Below, one piece after another: positions 11,770 to 23,583 of a DNA stretch of 64,000 nucleotides. Within the stretch, counting starts at the first letter, position 1, and each line of letters begins with the position of its first letter. The notes beneath the pieces are model-generated. The model did no database searches and was not told where the DNA came from. It saw only the letters and a program-made list of their open reading frames with translations. The position numbers were made by a program, and so were the translations under genes. The DNA comes from Clytia hemisphaerica (lineage: Eukaryota; Cnidaria; Hydrozoa; Leptothecata; Clytiidae), in contig CACVBU010000028.1 in the NCBI GenBank assembly GCA_902728285.1, positions 91,750 through 155,749 of the forward strand, written 5' to 3'.

Positions 11770-14700
11770 CTATTTTTATGATATTATTCTAGAATTTTTA
11801 CATTTTAATGTGAAGAGTTTGGTCCTGTATAATCAGAGTTAAAACTACTAATTAATTTTGAGATCTCAAGCAGATTTTAGATTTGAATTTCTCAACTTTG
11901 GAAACTAGATAGTAAGCCAGTAAAATGTGGAGGTTTTGCTTCGAATTGTGAGAGGAATCTACCTAAATTTTATTAGTTTTATCTAACTTTCCTATAAATT
12001 TATATTTTTAAGATGTTATAGTCATTGACATAGTTTTATTACAACTTTAGAACTTTGCTAAATTCTTTGGTAAATACATTAATGATATATTTCTATTATT
12101 TGTACCTCTTAATCCTGAAATTGCACGAGATTGACTCATTTCCATCAAATGATAGTCTTAGAATCCTCATTATTTTTTATTTTACATCCCTGTTTCAAAA
12201 ACTGGCTATGGCTAGTGTTGAGAGTTTTTCCTTTATTTGGATTTTGGTCGCTTTTCTCTACAAGGAAGAAAACCTTTTGAAGAAGTGGGATTATCTCATT
12301 ACCTTTCTAAATTAAGAGCATGTTGACAATACCATTAATTGGAGCTGCTTGAAGACTTTTGGAAACTTTTTTGCTTCTATAGTTCTTTCGTTATAATAGG
12401 GGTGTATCAAAATAATTTCAAAAAAAACATTTTCAGCTCACCAAACTCCATCCCGATCCCGAGGATTCTTTTGTTTTGATTTTAATGCACGGAACTCAAA
12501 AATTGAGACTAGATTGAACATCAACGCACATCCTCTCCTACCTATTCGATTGTCCGTTCCAGTCTTTATTTTCGAGTTCCGTGTTTTCCCGCCCTTATGA
12601 ACTCCGCACGGGATTGACGTCACCCTCCACCACAGTGCGATAACTTTCGACAAACGCTTCAAAGTGTAACTGACCATAAAACAAAGAAAAAATTTGGTTT
12701 GTGGGAAGGTACTGGCTACCTATACCCGGGCCGTTAATGATATTTTAGCCCTCTGAAGCCTGGCGCTTTAGTTTCCTCAGCGCGGATATGACAATTTGAG
12801 TCACAAAACCTCTCAATACCGCCCGCCGATTGAACCTTTTATGGCTTACTTAATGACCGCTATATGGATTATTATCCAGAGAAATAGTGCACTCTAAGGA
12901 TGTAAAATTTTGAAAATCTGACCATATTTTGAACAAAAATGGTCAAACGTCTTTAAAAAAGTGCCCCGTAAGGATCGAGGGTGGTAGAGGGTGGTATCGT
13001 GGGTCACACGTATTGAATCGAGAACCCCCTGGATTTGAATCCAATCTTATATCTAGCAATACAACTAGTCATAATTTTTCCCTCAAATAAAGATGATTAC
13101 TAACAAATAATGATTTCCTCCGGAGTATGGCCTTTGCATAAAATTCACCGAATTTCACGAGGCAAAAAATAACGTTATCCATTAGATGAATTACGGTGTA
13201 CAAACTTTGGTTTAGAGTGAAATCGCCTTACTATTATTAAAAGACTTTATTTACAAATAACTGGAACTGTGTTCTCTCAGGTTTTCTCAATAATTTCAAT
13301 TATAGAACATTGTCAGAGAGATCTCCTTTAAACGCGACTATTTTAGATTATCCTTTATTCCAACTGAGAACTCCATTTTAAACTTTTTTTGAGGAACAAT
13401 AATAAGGAACACTTTAGATCAGTCTCAGACTATTACTGTGTGTGAAAAAATAAAACAGTACAGAACACTAACTTTTGTGATTTATTCATTGGGGCTTCAT
13501 TTGGTGAACGATAAGAAAAAATAGTTAATCTTGAAAGTTTGAGCAAGAGTTTGAGCTTATTTAAAAAGGTTATAAAAAGAGACAGCATATAAAACTTCGA
13601 GGGAAGTTATATTTAGGATATGATGTCATCTCTCAGTTTTCCTTCGCTTGATACAATGTTTATTTTGAAAATTAAGTGTCTATAGAAGCATACTTTTGCT
13701 AATCTACCCCCTGCTTTTTGTCCAAACATTAAGGTTTTGTCCTCTATTAGCTAGGAATGTCAGGGGGTTGTCAAATGAAAACATTATAAAGCGTCAAGTG
13801 TAACTGGATATGCTATTCTCATTGATGAGAAATTCATGACTGTCAAAAACGATACAAGCCTATTTCTCTTTTTACTCGTATTGAAAATGACAACGCAGGA
13901 GAGAGTGGTATGTCTTGAGTTAACATTTTAAAGGTAAGCTCATTATCTATATAATTGAGACACAAAGCCACTCCAAGTTTTAAAATACCTGTGTTAAAGA
14001 AGGATCGCTGGACTAGCTATAAGTCCAATCTGCTTAGCTTATTTGTCAGTGGTTTGTCCAAAGATTGTAATACTCATTATCAAAGAGGATTAATTGGCAA
14101 TTGCATCGTTTATTATTTCAAAACAAAATTGACTTGAGGCTAAAATTTAAGTTCATTGAATCTTAATCATAAACATTCAAACAGTCTTAGAACATTCTTA
14201 AAGCTTTTTCAAAAATTCTTAACTATCTAAAATCTTTACAAGTAGAAAAATTTGGAATATCATTCTAAGGGTCTTTGGCATGCAACGAAAAACGAACAAG
14301 TCGGAAAATGTCATAACATGTTTAGAAGTTGAATCAGTTTGCATATATAGATTTTTTGGTTAGCCGAGGAGGAGTTTAGACACTTTCTGGACTAGTTAAC
14401 TTGATATCTGAAGTCTATTTAAAGCAGACAACTATTTTAGAGGATGGAGTTGGTTAGATAAAACATTTGTCCAAAAGGTAAAACTGCATTTTATGGATGG
14501 AGAGCGACGTCTTTAAAATCATTATGAAATTCAGCAGAAAAAGTGAAAGCCTGACATTGTTAAAAATGAAAGGAACCTTTTTACAAAGTGAAAATGAAGA
14601 GAAACAATAAAGAATTGTTTTAGACAAGACACATTTTACGACAACAAAGTACGGGCTTGAACGAATGACAAGAGATAAGATAAGCAAACCGCAAGAATTT

Positions 14701-15155
14701 AACATTACGTGTTTTCGGTTTTACTTTTTTACATATTGATGTAAAACTTTTCTTTTATAAACGGTTTCTTTTCTCGGGTGTAAATGATGTTATAAAGTAT
14801 GAGAACATTCATCCAAATATACAAGTAAAAGAAAAGTGGGATGACTTAGTAGGAATGTGCGTTGGATAGTCAAGATAAACATTTTTGTGTTGATATGATA
14901 TATGAGCTAAACATTTAATATCACTTGGTTAAGCTTCCTGGTGATGTTTGTCTCCTTTAAAGCTTGTGATAACATTTCACAGCAAAAAGTATTAAGCTCT
15001 ATAGGTTACTTGTTATCTAGCGGATGGATTAGAAAACATGGCTTCCAGAATCATCAAAGGATAAAAGGGATGGCTAGCAAACATATTGTCTCTTATGAAA
15101 TTTCTTTACATTCACACCCATCGATAATTAAGTTATTTCTGTCATTTCGTTTCAG
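11770..15155. other. Intergenic; no supported gene
   Basis: AT-rich, with short ORFs only. ACGGAACTC near 12489 is partly mirrored by GAGTTCCGT near 12575, a weak inverted repeat. Confidence 0.5.
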
Positions 15156-15173
15156 ACATAGCGAAAGACAAGA

Positions 15174-16373
15174 ATGGAAGAAAGCAGCGCAGAATACAAA
15201 ATCCTTGCTTCAGCAGGGATCATGGTGCTGATACTACTATCGTTATTTGGAAATATATTAGTTTGTTGTGCAGTCTATCATTCAAGGAACCTTCGAGCTC
15301 GCGTCAATATTTTAATCGTATCGTTAGCAGTATCAGATATCCTCATTGCTACCATCTCCATGCCGCTATGGATGAACCTTATACTAACAAACTACCGCAA
15401 CATGTCTCATCAAGCAACTATTCGCATGCTAGAGTTCTCAATGTTCGTAGATATACTGGGTGGTATAGCATCCATTGGAAATTTGGTCGCAATAAGTTAT
15501 GAGCGACTGTGGTCGGTCTTTTCACCTTTGAACCATCGACGATATCTAACAAATTTTACACTTGGAATTATAGTGGCCTGTGTTTGGGCTTATGCAATTT
15601 TCGTAGCAGCAACAACAGTTGCATGGTTTCACACTTGGTATTATGTCACTTTGTATAATGCAATCGTTGGTTTCTTTTTTCCACTGTTTCTCATCATCGT
15701 GGCCTATCTTTGCATATTTATTATCGTGAACAAAAGCCCTCGAACGGTCGTTTCTACAGAAGACAGTTTTAAAATCAACTTAACAATATGCATCATCGTT
15801 GGACTGTTTGTCGTTTGCTGGGCACCGCATTTCATTTTTTCAGTTCTCCATCAACATTGTGAGGTTTGTTACAATCATTTACTTGACAACCTATGGTACC
15901 GCTCTTTATCAACTTGGCTGCATTATGCAAACAGTTGTGTCAACCCGTTAGTGTACGGTATTGCTAACGCTCAATATCAAGAAGCTTTCAAACACGTCCT
16001 CAAAAGACTGTGTCAATGTTGCTTCTTCAAAAAAGATACATTACAAGATACTGAGAGACTGCCATCACTTTACTTTCCGAATGGACATCAGGAGAGATGT
16101 AATATGAATGATAAATTACGTGTAGAACTTGAGCCTGATGAAAAGGAACAAGTGACGGGTGCAGTAGGTTACGATGAAGACCACTCCTATCCACCAGGAG
16201 ATTACAGAGCATTGCCAATATTTCCAGCAGGTCACAGGAACAGACGGTGGACATCAGATACTTCAACTACAACTGAAACATTTCTTTCGACTTCACTCAT
16301 GGAAACACCCATTATGGAAGACGAGCATGCTCAAACTGCACTTATCATTCCCACTGTATATATTCATCATTAA
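15174..16373 (+). CDS. Class A (rhodopsin-type) GPCR
   Basis: One uninterrupted frame of 399 residues with seven hydrophobic segments. Hallmarks: GN (26-27) in TM1, LAVSD (51-55) in TM2, YERLWSV (109-115) in place of DRY at the end of TM3, CWAP (215-218) in TM6, NPLVY (257-261) in TM7, and a cysteine cluster (280-283) likely palmitoylated. The Cys at the top of TM3 and its ECL2 partner are absent, and ECL2 is very short. Two Cys (229 and 232) lie in ECL3. This layout recalls melanocortin/MECA-type receptors, but the ligand cannot be assigned. The tail (about 290-399) is hydrophilic and ends with many Ser/Thr. An acceptor (TTTCGTTTCAG) ends at 15155, 18 bp before the ATG, so a 5' UTR exon lies upstream. 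The coding region is intronless, common for invertebrate class A GPCRs. Confidence 0.9.
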   Translation: MEESSAEYKILASAGIMVLILLSLFGNILVCCAVYHSRNLRARVNILIVSLAVSDILIATISMPLWMNLILTNYRNMSHQATIRMLEFSMFVDILGGIASIGNLVAISYERLWSVFSPLNHRRYLTNFTLGIIVACVWAYAIFVAATTVAWFHTWYYVTLYNAIVGFFFPLFLIIVAYLCIFIIVNKSPRTVVSTEDSFKINLTICIIVGLFVVCWAPHFIFSVLHQHCEVCYNHLLDNLWYRSLSTWLHYANSCVNPLVYGIANAQYQEAFKHVLKRLCQCCFFKKDTLQDTERLPSLYFPNGHQERCNMNDKLRVELEPDEKEQVTGAVGYDEDHSYPPGDYRALPIFPAGHRNRRWTSDTSTTTETFLSTSLMETPIMEDEHAQTALIIPTVYIHH

Positions 16374-17499
16374 TTCAAAGTTATTCTTAATCTATGAAAA
16401 TAACCATGGAATCAACAACAACACTTCTAAAATTTAGAAACTTATATTTAGATTAGATAGAAACTTTTTTTATAGTTAAAATAGGCTTTTATATTGAACT
16501 ATTTTTTATGGTCCAGCAGCGGGGCCAGCAGTTTCATTTTTTAATTTCAGTTAATGTTAAAAGTGACTAAATCCGTGAAGAAAACTTGTATAAATTATAT
16601 TACCTTTAATCCAACACACAGGCAGACTTGATTTTCAACATGATTTCTTTTAACTGCTGTAAATTTGTTGGAGGATCCGGTTCATAAGTCGAACACGAAA
16701 AATAGCTTTCTTTCCAAGTTTCCAATTTTCACGGTATGGAAAGACAACTTTTTTTTAACAATTGGATTGGGAAATTTGGAATCTCAAATAATTACTCACA
16801 GTCTCATAGTCTATGCCGAAGTTAAAGAAAAAATCAATGTAAAAAGGGGAAAGTTTCTCGATTTTCGAACTTCTACAAAGCTTCGAATTCTCTGTCTAAA
16901 GGGCCCAAGCTGAGATTAACAATGGCCATCTTCTTGGAAATCGTGAGTAAGGTGTGTATCACCTCATCTATCAACTCGAATTTTCACTCCACTCGTTTTG
17001 TGTTTCTGATTTAGGTTGAGAGGGGAAAACAATGCATTGGAAAGTTGAAGATCTTTCTTATTTCATTAAAATTATTAACAACAGTAAAAACTGCATCAAG
17101 TCTTTGCATTTCAAAGTTAAGCAAACCTTTGGAAAAGAAAACAGTAAGAGTAAGTAAGTCTGGTCTGAGGCCTAGGGCCTATCCGACGGTCGAGCACTTT
17201 CTTCCTGAATTTATCCACTAACCCTTGACCCTACTCTTCCATTGCTAATCTTTTCATTAAGGAGAACTTTTAATTTCTTAGTATTAAGCCGGAATCATTG
17301 TATGATACATCAAATTTAAGCTAATCTTTTTTTCATTGCCTTAGAAGAAGATTTTTAACAAAATGGCTAGTAATATCTTGGGAAAATTAAATTCAAAGTT
17401 AAACCTATTTATTGTGCATACTGTAGCCTAGATATCTAATCTTAAAATTCTAGTAAGTAAAAAAAGAAATTACACAGCATACAAAGGTCTGAAACTTAC
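16374..17499. other. 3' flank of the GPCR; no further gene
   Basis: AT-rich; no clear AATAAA in the first 150 bp after the stop. Short ORFs only. Confidence 0.4.
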
Positions 17500-18290
17500 T
17501 TCTCAGCCTCCCTTGATTGCTGTAAAACCAGGGTTCCTTATTCTGCAGAAAATGGAAGTACATTTGGAAAGAACATTGAACCCTCTAATAATGATGTCAA
17601 ATAATCTTTTTTAATTGCTTCCTATCTCCATTCTTGTCAACTCTGTAAACTGTGACAGCACTGTCACCCAGAGGATCTTCACCATACAAAACATGCATTG
17701 AGGCTGATGACCATCATGAACAGCTGCCACACCTTTGTGTTCTAAACTTAGGATTCTTAAATCCCTTAATAACTTACTATCTGATATTTTTCCTACCCTC
17801 GCTTTTTGGCTAATTTGAAGCGCAGAGGTCACATGTCAAAGGTCAACAGGTAACCGTTCAACAATGACAGTTCAGCTTGAATCACTGGAAAACACAAATA
17901 AACTGTTTGAAAAACTTACTGTTGACAAGAATGTTATTCTAAAGATATTTTGTCTATATCTCTAACTGTATTAAAGGTACACATACTTTCACATTCTGTG
18001 CCTGTGTTTAACACAGGCCTGGAACACCTGCATTATATATCATATGTGAATTATACATGAAATACGGAGCGTGCCACAAAAATAGTTTCTCCCTTTGAAG
18101 AGACTTTAGTGGTAAGAAAGTTTTTACTGGCAGATATAATGGCAGGATCCTGGATGGTTTCCCTAAATGTATTGTACCCAGATATTTGTCTATCCGGAAT
18201 AGTCTGTAGCCCCTCTGTTGTGATTTCGCCCAGGGCCACGTGGCTGTATACTACGCCCCAAGATACCGCCTCTTAGTGCTAAAAGGATAC
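17500..18290 (-). other. Possible minus-strand exon remnants
   Basis: Three segments look locally exon-like. At 17500-17542, 43 bp sits between TTTTCTGCAG and GTAAGTTTC and can read NKEPWFYSNQGRLR. At 17608-17706, a frame reads MHVLYGEDPLGDS and VTVYRVDKNGD, then a stop. At 18051-18260, a frame reads ALGEITTEGLQTIPDRQISG and continues to a stop at 18051. The frames do not join into one model, so these may be remnants of a gene or of repeats. No family recognised. Confidence 0.22.
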
Positions 18291-18499
18291 AAGAAAAGTG
18301 TGTAATCCGTTATCGGAAGTAATTTCCTGATTTACATTCAGATTTGACTTTGAAAAGAAGCTATATATACAGTGACGGAGCGGCACAAACTTTTGTTGAA
18401 CAAAATTGGGTTATCGAACTGATCGAACCGCATACCCATTAATCGATTCGGAGTCTGATTAGCTTCACAACCCTTAAACAATTCCACTAGTTATTTTAT

Positions 18500-18995
18500 A
18501 AAAATATATGGGTGGGAATCCACCAGGGGGAATTTTCCAAACACTGTCTACTGACAGCATGACAAATATTATGTTGCCAAAACCAATTGGATATTCAATG
18601 ATAAAGAGGTGTACAGAGGCAATCAAATTTGTCAAATTTATCAACCGAAAACAAATCAAAACTGGCCAAGAGCCAACATCAACAACCCATCTTTGTATAT
18701 TTTTGTTTTTGTTTCTTTTTGATTTTGACAGACGATTCATTTGAATAAAAATGTCCGAACCTTTGACAAATAGCGTTCAATTTTTTAAGGCACCAGTTAC
18801 ATTAGAAGAACTAGAATGAAGGAAAGAAAGAGCGCTGTGCGGGGTGGCATGTGTGGTGCCGCCTTGGTTTGTGTGGTGTGTTTGGGGTATTACATGGCTT
18901 ACAACCCTGTCTCTTGGGGTTTTATCAGAGTGTCTCTTATTTTGAAAGCAACTTGCGAATTAAGGTGGAGTCTAGGTCTAGATCGCTTCAGCTTT
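18500..18995 (+). repeat. Dispersed repeat family C, direct copy
   Basis: Matches 22425-22790 in reverse complement. Shared stretches include the GTGTCTCTTATTTTG..AACTTGCGAATT segment and the ACAAAGATG.GTTGTTG segment. ORFs here are incidental. Confidence 0.65.
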
Positions 18996-19568
18996 TGTTC
19001 CATTCGAAAGAGCATGAAAAACTGATAAAGAAAAAGGTCACAACCTATATCTGAAAATGAATATATCAGAAGATATTAAAGAAATAAGGCAAAATGACAT
19101 CATCGAAAAATAAAAATTGGAAAATGTTTAGTTTCTTTGGAAAGAAGACCCTCCAGTGAATATAAAATATTATTATGAAAACGTTTGAAAATTCGTTAAA
19201 AAAAGTCTATCGGTCAAAATTGATATTTTCAATTTTTGCCTGTCGAAGGTTGGAGCTTGGGGGTACGCCCAGCCAGCACATTACAAGCAAAATTTAAAAA
19301 TATCAATTTTGGCTATATAATTTGTAATTAATAGACTTCTATTCTTTAAAAAGGATTTTCAGATTTACAGCTTTTTCGCGACATAGTGGCCCCTACTACT
19401 TCCCTGTTTCTTCAAAACGTCAAGTCATTCAAAGGAAAAAACATAAATGATAACATTAGATAAGATTCTTACCCTAAATTCTGTTCTGTGAGCTACTGTA
19501 GGTTCTTAGCTGACTGTGAGGAAGTGACCGGTGGAGTGTGACAGTGCGACTCGTATAAAGTGGTGAAA

Positions 19569-20072
19569 ACTAGTTTCAATCAGCAATTCCGCCCCTTCAA
19601 TTTTTTTCGTTCTTTCTAGTCCGTGGTAATTTTCCGGGGGTCAGGATTCGATGATCAGTTAGGGTCAGGGTTGCTAGTAACGGCTTGTCACTGTGCCGGG
19701 TGCATACTCGGCGCCTTGGGCCCCGCAGGGCTGCTAGTAACGGCTCGAATTTCAGTCAGGTTTAAAAAGGGGTACTTTTACCCATATTATAATAACATTA
19801 CCCCCGTCTTTTGCCAGTTTGGTATAATATGTTATGAATTGCGTGATTTTGCTGTGCGACGATAGCTCAAGTGGTAAGGCGTCGGGTTTGGAAACCAAGG
19901 TCGCTTGCATTTGGTGGTTCGAACCGAGGTGTGGGAGTATAGTTTCAGAATTAGCAAAATAGCCTCAAATAGTCAAATTCAGAAAAAAGTAAGTCCAGAA
20001 ATCAGAAAAAACAGAGTTAGAGACAGGAAATAGAGAAAAAGAGGAGAAGGGCGGAATTGGTGATTGAAACTA
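19569..20072. mobile_element. Fold-back element enclosing a tRNA-like sequence, about 504 bp
   Basis: Inverted ends ACTAGTTTCAATCAGCAATT..CCGCCCC (19569-19598) and GGGCGGAATTGGTGATTGAAAC (20049-20070). TATAAAGTGG occurs just outside both ends (19554-19563 and 20084-20093) and may be a target duplication, though it is not immediately adjacent. The interior carries a Pol III-type promoter-like sequence. Confidence 0.5.
19856..19936 (+). other. tRNA-like sequence with A and B boxes
   Basis: TAGCTCAAGTGG (19863-19874) fits the A box and GGTTCGAACC (19916-19925) fits the B box, 53 bp apart, the spacing expected with a long variable arm. The anticodon arm does not pair well and the acceptor ends do not match, so this is a tRNA pseudogene or SINE head rather than a functional tRNA. 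Confidence 0.45.
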
Positions 20073-20726
20073 GATCTTTCCGGTATAAAGTGGGGTCGCA
20101 ACTAGAGGTACCATCTTTGATTTGTGATCGCGATTTGTGAAGGTTGCTCCACAATCCCATCTATTTTCTTTTTGCCCCCGCAGGAGCGTAGCGACGAGGA
20201 GGCATTCATAGTTTTACGCATAGATATTGGACTAGAATCTCGAAATTTTGTTGCGCGTATTTGTTTGTTTTGTCGCCCAAGCATCCCCGTAGTTAGTCTC
20301 TTCCGTAAATTTTCGGTTTTTTTCCGGGACGGTCGTATACATATTTTCATATTATGTTATATGCTATTACCATTATTACATATTACATTTTAGTTTTGAT
20401 TTAGCTTTGAAAAGCTGAAGCGAGTGTTATAAATGCAAATCATAACATTGTATGATGATATAACACGAATTACAATACGCCATTTCGGAGTTCGCGACGC
20501 CATTTTGCAGGCAAATCAAAACAAACAAAATGGCAGACTGGTTATGATGATGAGCTGATTCATTGACTGGAAAAAGTATTTTGTATGTCAAATTTTGTTT
20601 CTTGTCTTTGAAACTGAATACTAACTACTGTAATTTAGTCAGAAGTTCACTTCAGCAATGATTTCAATTCTTTTTCCGGAATCTTTAAAGAAATTTGCTC
20701 AAGTTTTCAAATGTACATTTGATATA

Positions 20727-20894
20727 GACCTTTTTTCAAAGAGGCCACCCTGTTGAATAATTATGTAGTCCAGCAGAAAAACAATGATAAAAGCATGCAT
20801 AATTATTACAATTTGCTTGATACAGTACACTATCATTGTTTTTATGGCTGCACTACATAATTATTCAACAGGACGTCCTTTTTGAAAAAAGGTC
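20727..20894. mobile_element. MITE family M1, copy 1 (168 bp, TA duplication)
   Basis: Ends GACCTTTTTTCAAAGAGG and the complementary CCTTTTTGAAAAAAGGTC, flanked by TA (20725-20726 and 20895-20896). At the matching place in family-A copy 2 (near 51978) the sequence is uninterrupted, a direct empty site. Confidence 0.8.
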
Positions 20895-22149
20895 TATTTT
20901 TGTTCAAACTCTAATTTATCTTAGTTTTTTATTTTATTAATAACTACCTTTATTGTTTATAGAGCTTCTCGAGCTTTAAATACCATCATAACATCATATG
21001 GTCGTAACTCGAGAAAGTCCTTCTTAACTAAGTAAAACAAGATACCGGCAAAGTACAAAAAAGTTGAATGTATGCATATGTAAAGTTGAATCCAAAAGTG
21101 GTTGAATGAATGTTGAATGTCAATCAATGTAAACAAACTTTTTCTTTTGGTCTTCAAAATAGATTTACCTCACTTAGAGTTTTTTCACTGTTTTTTCAGT
21201 GTGGTAAATCTATTTCAAAAACCTGCAAAAGTTTGTTTACATTCGTTTAACTTTACATGCACACATTCAACTTTTTCATGCAGTTGTGATAGCCTAAATA
21301 ACTTACGCTCCAGTGGTTTGGTGAAATAGCTCCAATTCTGGCTTTCCAAGTTAGGATGGACCTTCCCGAAGGCATTTAACGGTGGTTAGACTAGGTACAC
21401 AGGCAGTCATACAGAAACACCATAAAGCGAAAGTATATATAGCTATAAACTCAAAAAGTCTAGCTTCCTGAAGGCACCTCTCTTCATTGTCTGCACTGCT
21501 TGGAGAAAAGATTGCATCTTGAAAAAGTACTATGCACTTTAAAAAAATTTTAGGCGCATTTCAACTTTTCTCAACTGTACGTCTGAATGGACCACAATGG
21601 CATTCCTTTATTTTTTTATTTTTCCAATAAAATAGAAGATTTTGTTTGAAAAGTGCAATCACAGCGTACGCGAGTGGAGGCCGGGCCTTAACTAGGATTG
21701 GTTTCTATTTCACCCTATTTAAGATGGCGCAGAACTTTTTTATAAATTTCATACGCAGTATCCTCTTGACTAAATTGTTTATTAGGCAAAGTTGCAATAG
21801 AGAATTGTTGAAATATAGCAATGAAAAATAAAAGCTATTTTTGATTGGTTACCTTGTTGATTTATTCATCACTGTATATTTTGCCTACAATCTAAGATGT
21901 CTGCGGCATTATCAGAAAAGGTCTATTTAGTGAATAATAATCACGAAATATATTGTTGTAAGAAAGAAACTAAGGAGAAAAAAACAAACAGGAGATGTGA
22001 AAACCTGTAAGCTAATGATACCATAATTTTTGAAATATATTTTTAAGAAGCTTTTCCAGCTTTTCCTTGAATTTTATCAAATTATCAAGCTGCGAATTCT
22101 TCAGGTATTTTGTTAATGGAATATAATTTTTTTTCAAGCAAATGCCTCG

Positions 22150-22186
<37 letters not shown>

Positions 22187-22220
22187 CCAATCAATCAATA
22201 ATTAAATCAATCAATTATTC
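22150..22220. repeat. CAAT tetranucleotide microsatellite
   Basis: About eleven CAAT units, then degenerate ones. It lies inside family-A copy 1; copy 2 has a shorter, decayed version near 53970-54010. Confidence 0.9.
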
Positions 22221-22424
22221 CTGATTATTTTTTAATGTTTTAATCTTTAAAGCATTAAAGCTTTATAAGTGCATGACATGATCTTTATGTGGGGGCATTT
22301 AGTGAAAGCTATGACTAGTTATATTGGATTGGCTTGAAACATTTTGTCCTTTGACTTATTAGTCATTTAGCAGGCTAAAAAGTGCCATACTAGCCGTATT
22401 GTATAAGGGTTTCGAAGCGATCCA

Positions 22425-22790
22425 GACTCCACCTCAATTCGCAAGTTGCTAGCAAAATAAGAGACACTCTAAAAATCCCTCTAATAAAGCCGCTATAGAG
22501 ACTGGGTCGTAAGAGCCAAACACACCACATAATCCACGGCGGCACAACACCCGCCGCCGCACGCACATCACTCCTTTTTTCCTTCTAGTTATTCTAGTGT
22601 AAATTGTGCCTTAATAAAATCGAACGAGATTCGTCGAATGATCGAACATTTTTATTCAAATCACGAATCGTCTGTCGAAATCATCAAAACTTATAAATAA
22701 AACAAAAACAAAAATGTACAAAGATGGCTTGTTGGTTCTTGGGTAGTTTTGATTTAATTCTTGACAAATTCGACAAAATTTGAGTACCTC
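22425..22790 (-). repeat. Dispersed repeat family C, inverted copy
   Basis: Reverse-complement match to 18500-18995, with insertions and deletions. The two copies flank the fold-back element and family-A copy 1 as an inverted pair. Confidence 0.6.
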
Positions 22791-22979
22791 CGTACTTCTT
22801 TATTGTAAACGTAGAAATATTTCAGTTGGACCCGCCAATCCTGCCCCGAAAACGAGGGCTGGGTTACACCAGCAGATATCTCCCGCTGCAAAATTCTTGA
22901 CGCAGTCTCGCAAAATTCCGTAATGTAAACCTTCCAGATGTTGAAAATTTTCCCGACCTTCAGAGCTTTAAAAATGTAC

Positions 22980-23300
22980 AACCATGGTCGTAATATTTGA
23001 GAAAAAAGGGAAATCCACCGGGAAGTTTTGAAACCACGATCGATTTGATTTGTAGAGTTTTAACTGATCTGAGTTTTAACATGAGACTTGAGACTTAAGA
23101 TCTGAGGATCCAAAAGTTCAAAAATGGTCCAATAAGGCTTATAATATAGCCTGGAGGTCTATAAACCCGAGCCAAATTGAAACATCCGACTGAATTTGAG
23201 AGATGGCCCAAAATCGACTTTCTCGCCCGAACTCCAAATTTCGAAAAACGAGGCAATAAGCTTAATTCTCAATATATTTCGACCATCATTGTAGATGATG
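22980..23300 (+). repeat. Dispersed repeat family B, copy 1
   Basis: Shares ATGGTCGTAATATTTGAGAA, CCACCGGGAAGTTTTGAAAC and AAAATCGACTTTCTCGCC-like blocks with 62262-62575 in the same order. Confidence 0.7.
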
Positions 23301-23583
23301 TCTAAAATCAAGCTAAAGAAATGTTCGAAATCGAAACTAACTATCAAAATCTTTCTTCCACTGCATATGCCAATTATATTGAGACAGATTTAAATTTTGG
23401 GGGAAATTCTACGCGACTATTGAGACAGTTTACTTTACTCTAGCATAGCTAGCCAGCGGTGACTCTTTACGTCAAGAACACTTACTACTTTTGTATCATC
23501 TTTTTTAGAATTTGTGTCTGTTGTATTTCAGTATTGCATTGTTTAAGGTTCAAGTAACATTCAACTCGTTATCATATATTGCA

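Larger units (their letters stand above)
20172..22318 (+). mobile_element. Dispersed element family A, copy 1 (2147 bp)
   Basis: Begins TTGCCCCCGCAGGAGCG and ends GCTATGACTAG. It is colinear with 51461-54113, which interrupts a BEL LTR and so fixes the ends. It contains a fold-back block (21057-21278) and, near the 3' end, a CAAT microsatellite. No conserved ORF is shared by the two copies, so it is non-autonomous. CTAG at the 3' end, lack of terminal inverted repeats, and flanking T on both sides recall rolling-circle (Helitron/Helentron-type) elements. A MITE (20727-20894) is inserted here but not in copy 2. Confidence 0.7.

Noticed and set aside
12438-12677. 79-residue minus-strand ORF
   Set aside because: No recognisable domain and it overlaps a weak inverted repeat; coding status unsupported.
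19856-19936. Functional tRNA gene
   Set aside because: Anticodon and acceptor stems do not pair properly; only the promoter boxes fit.
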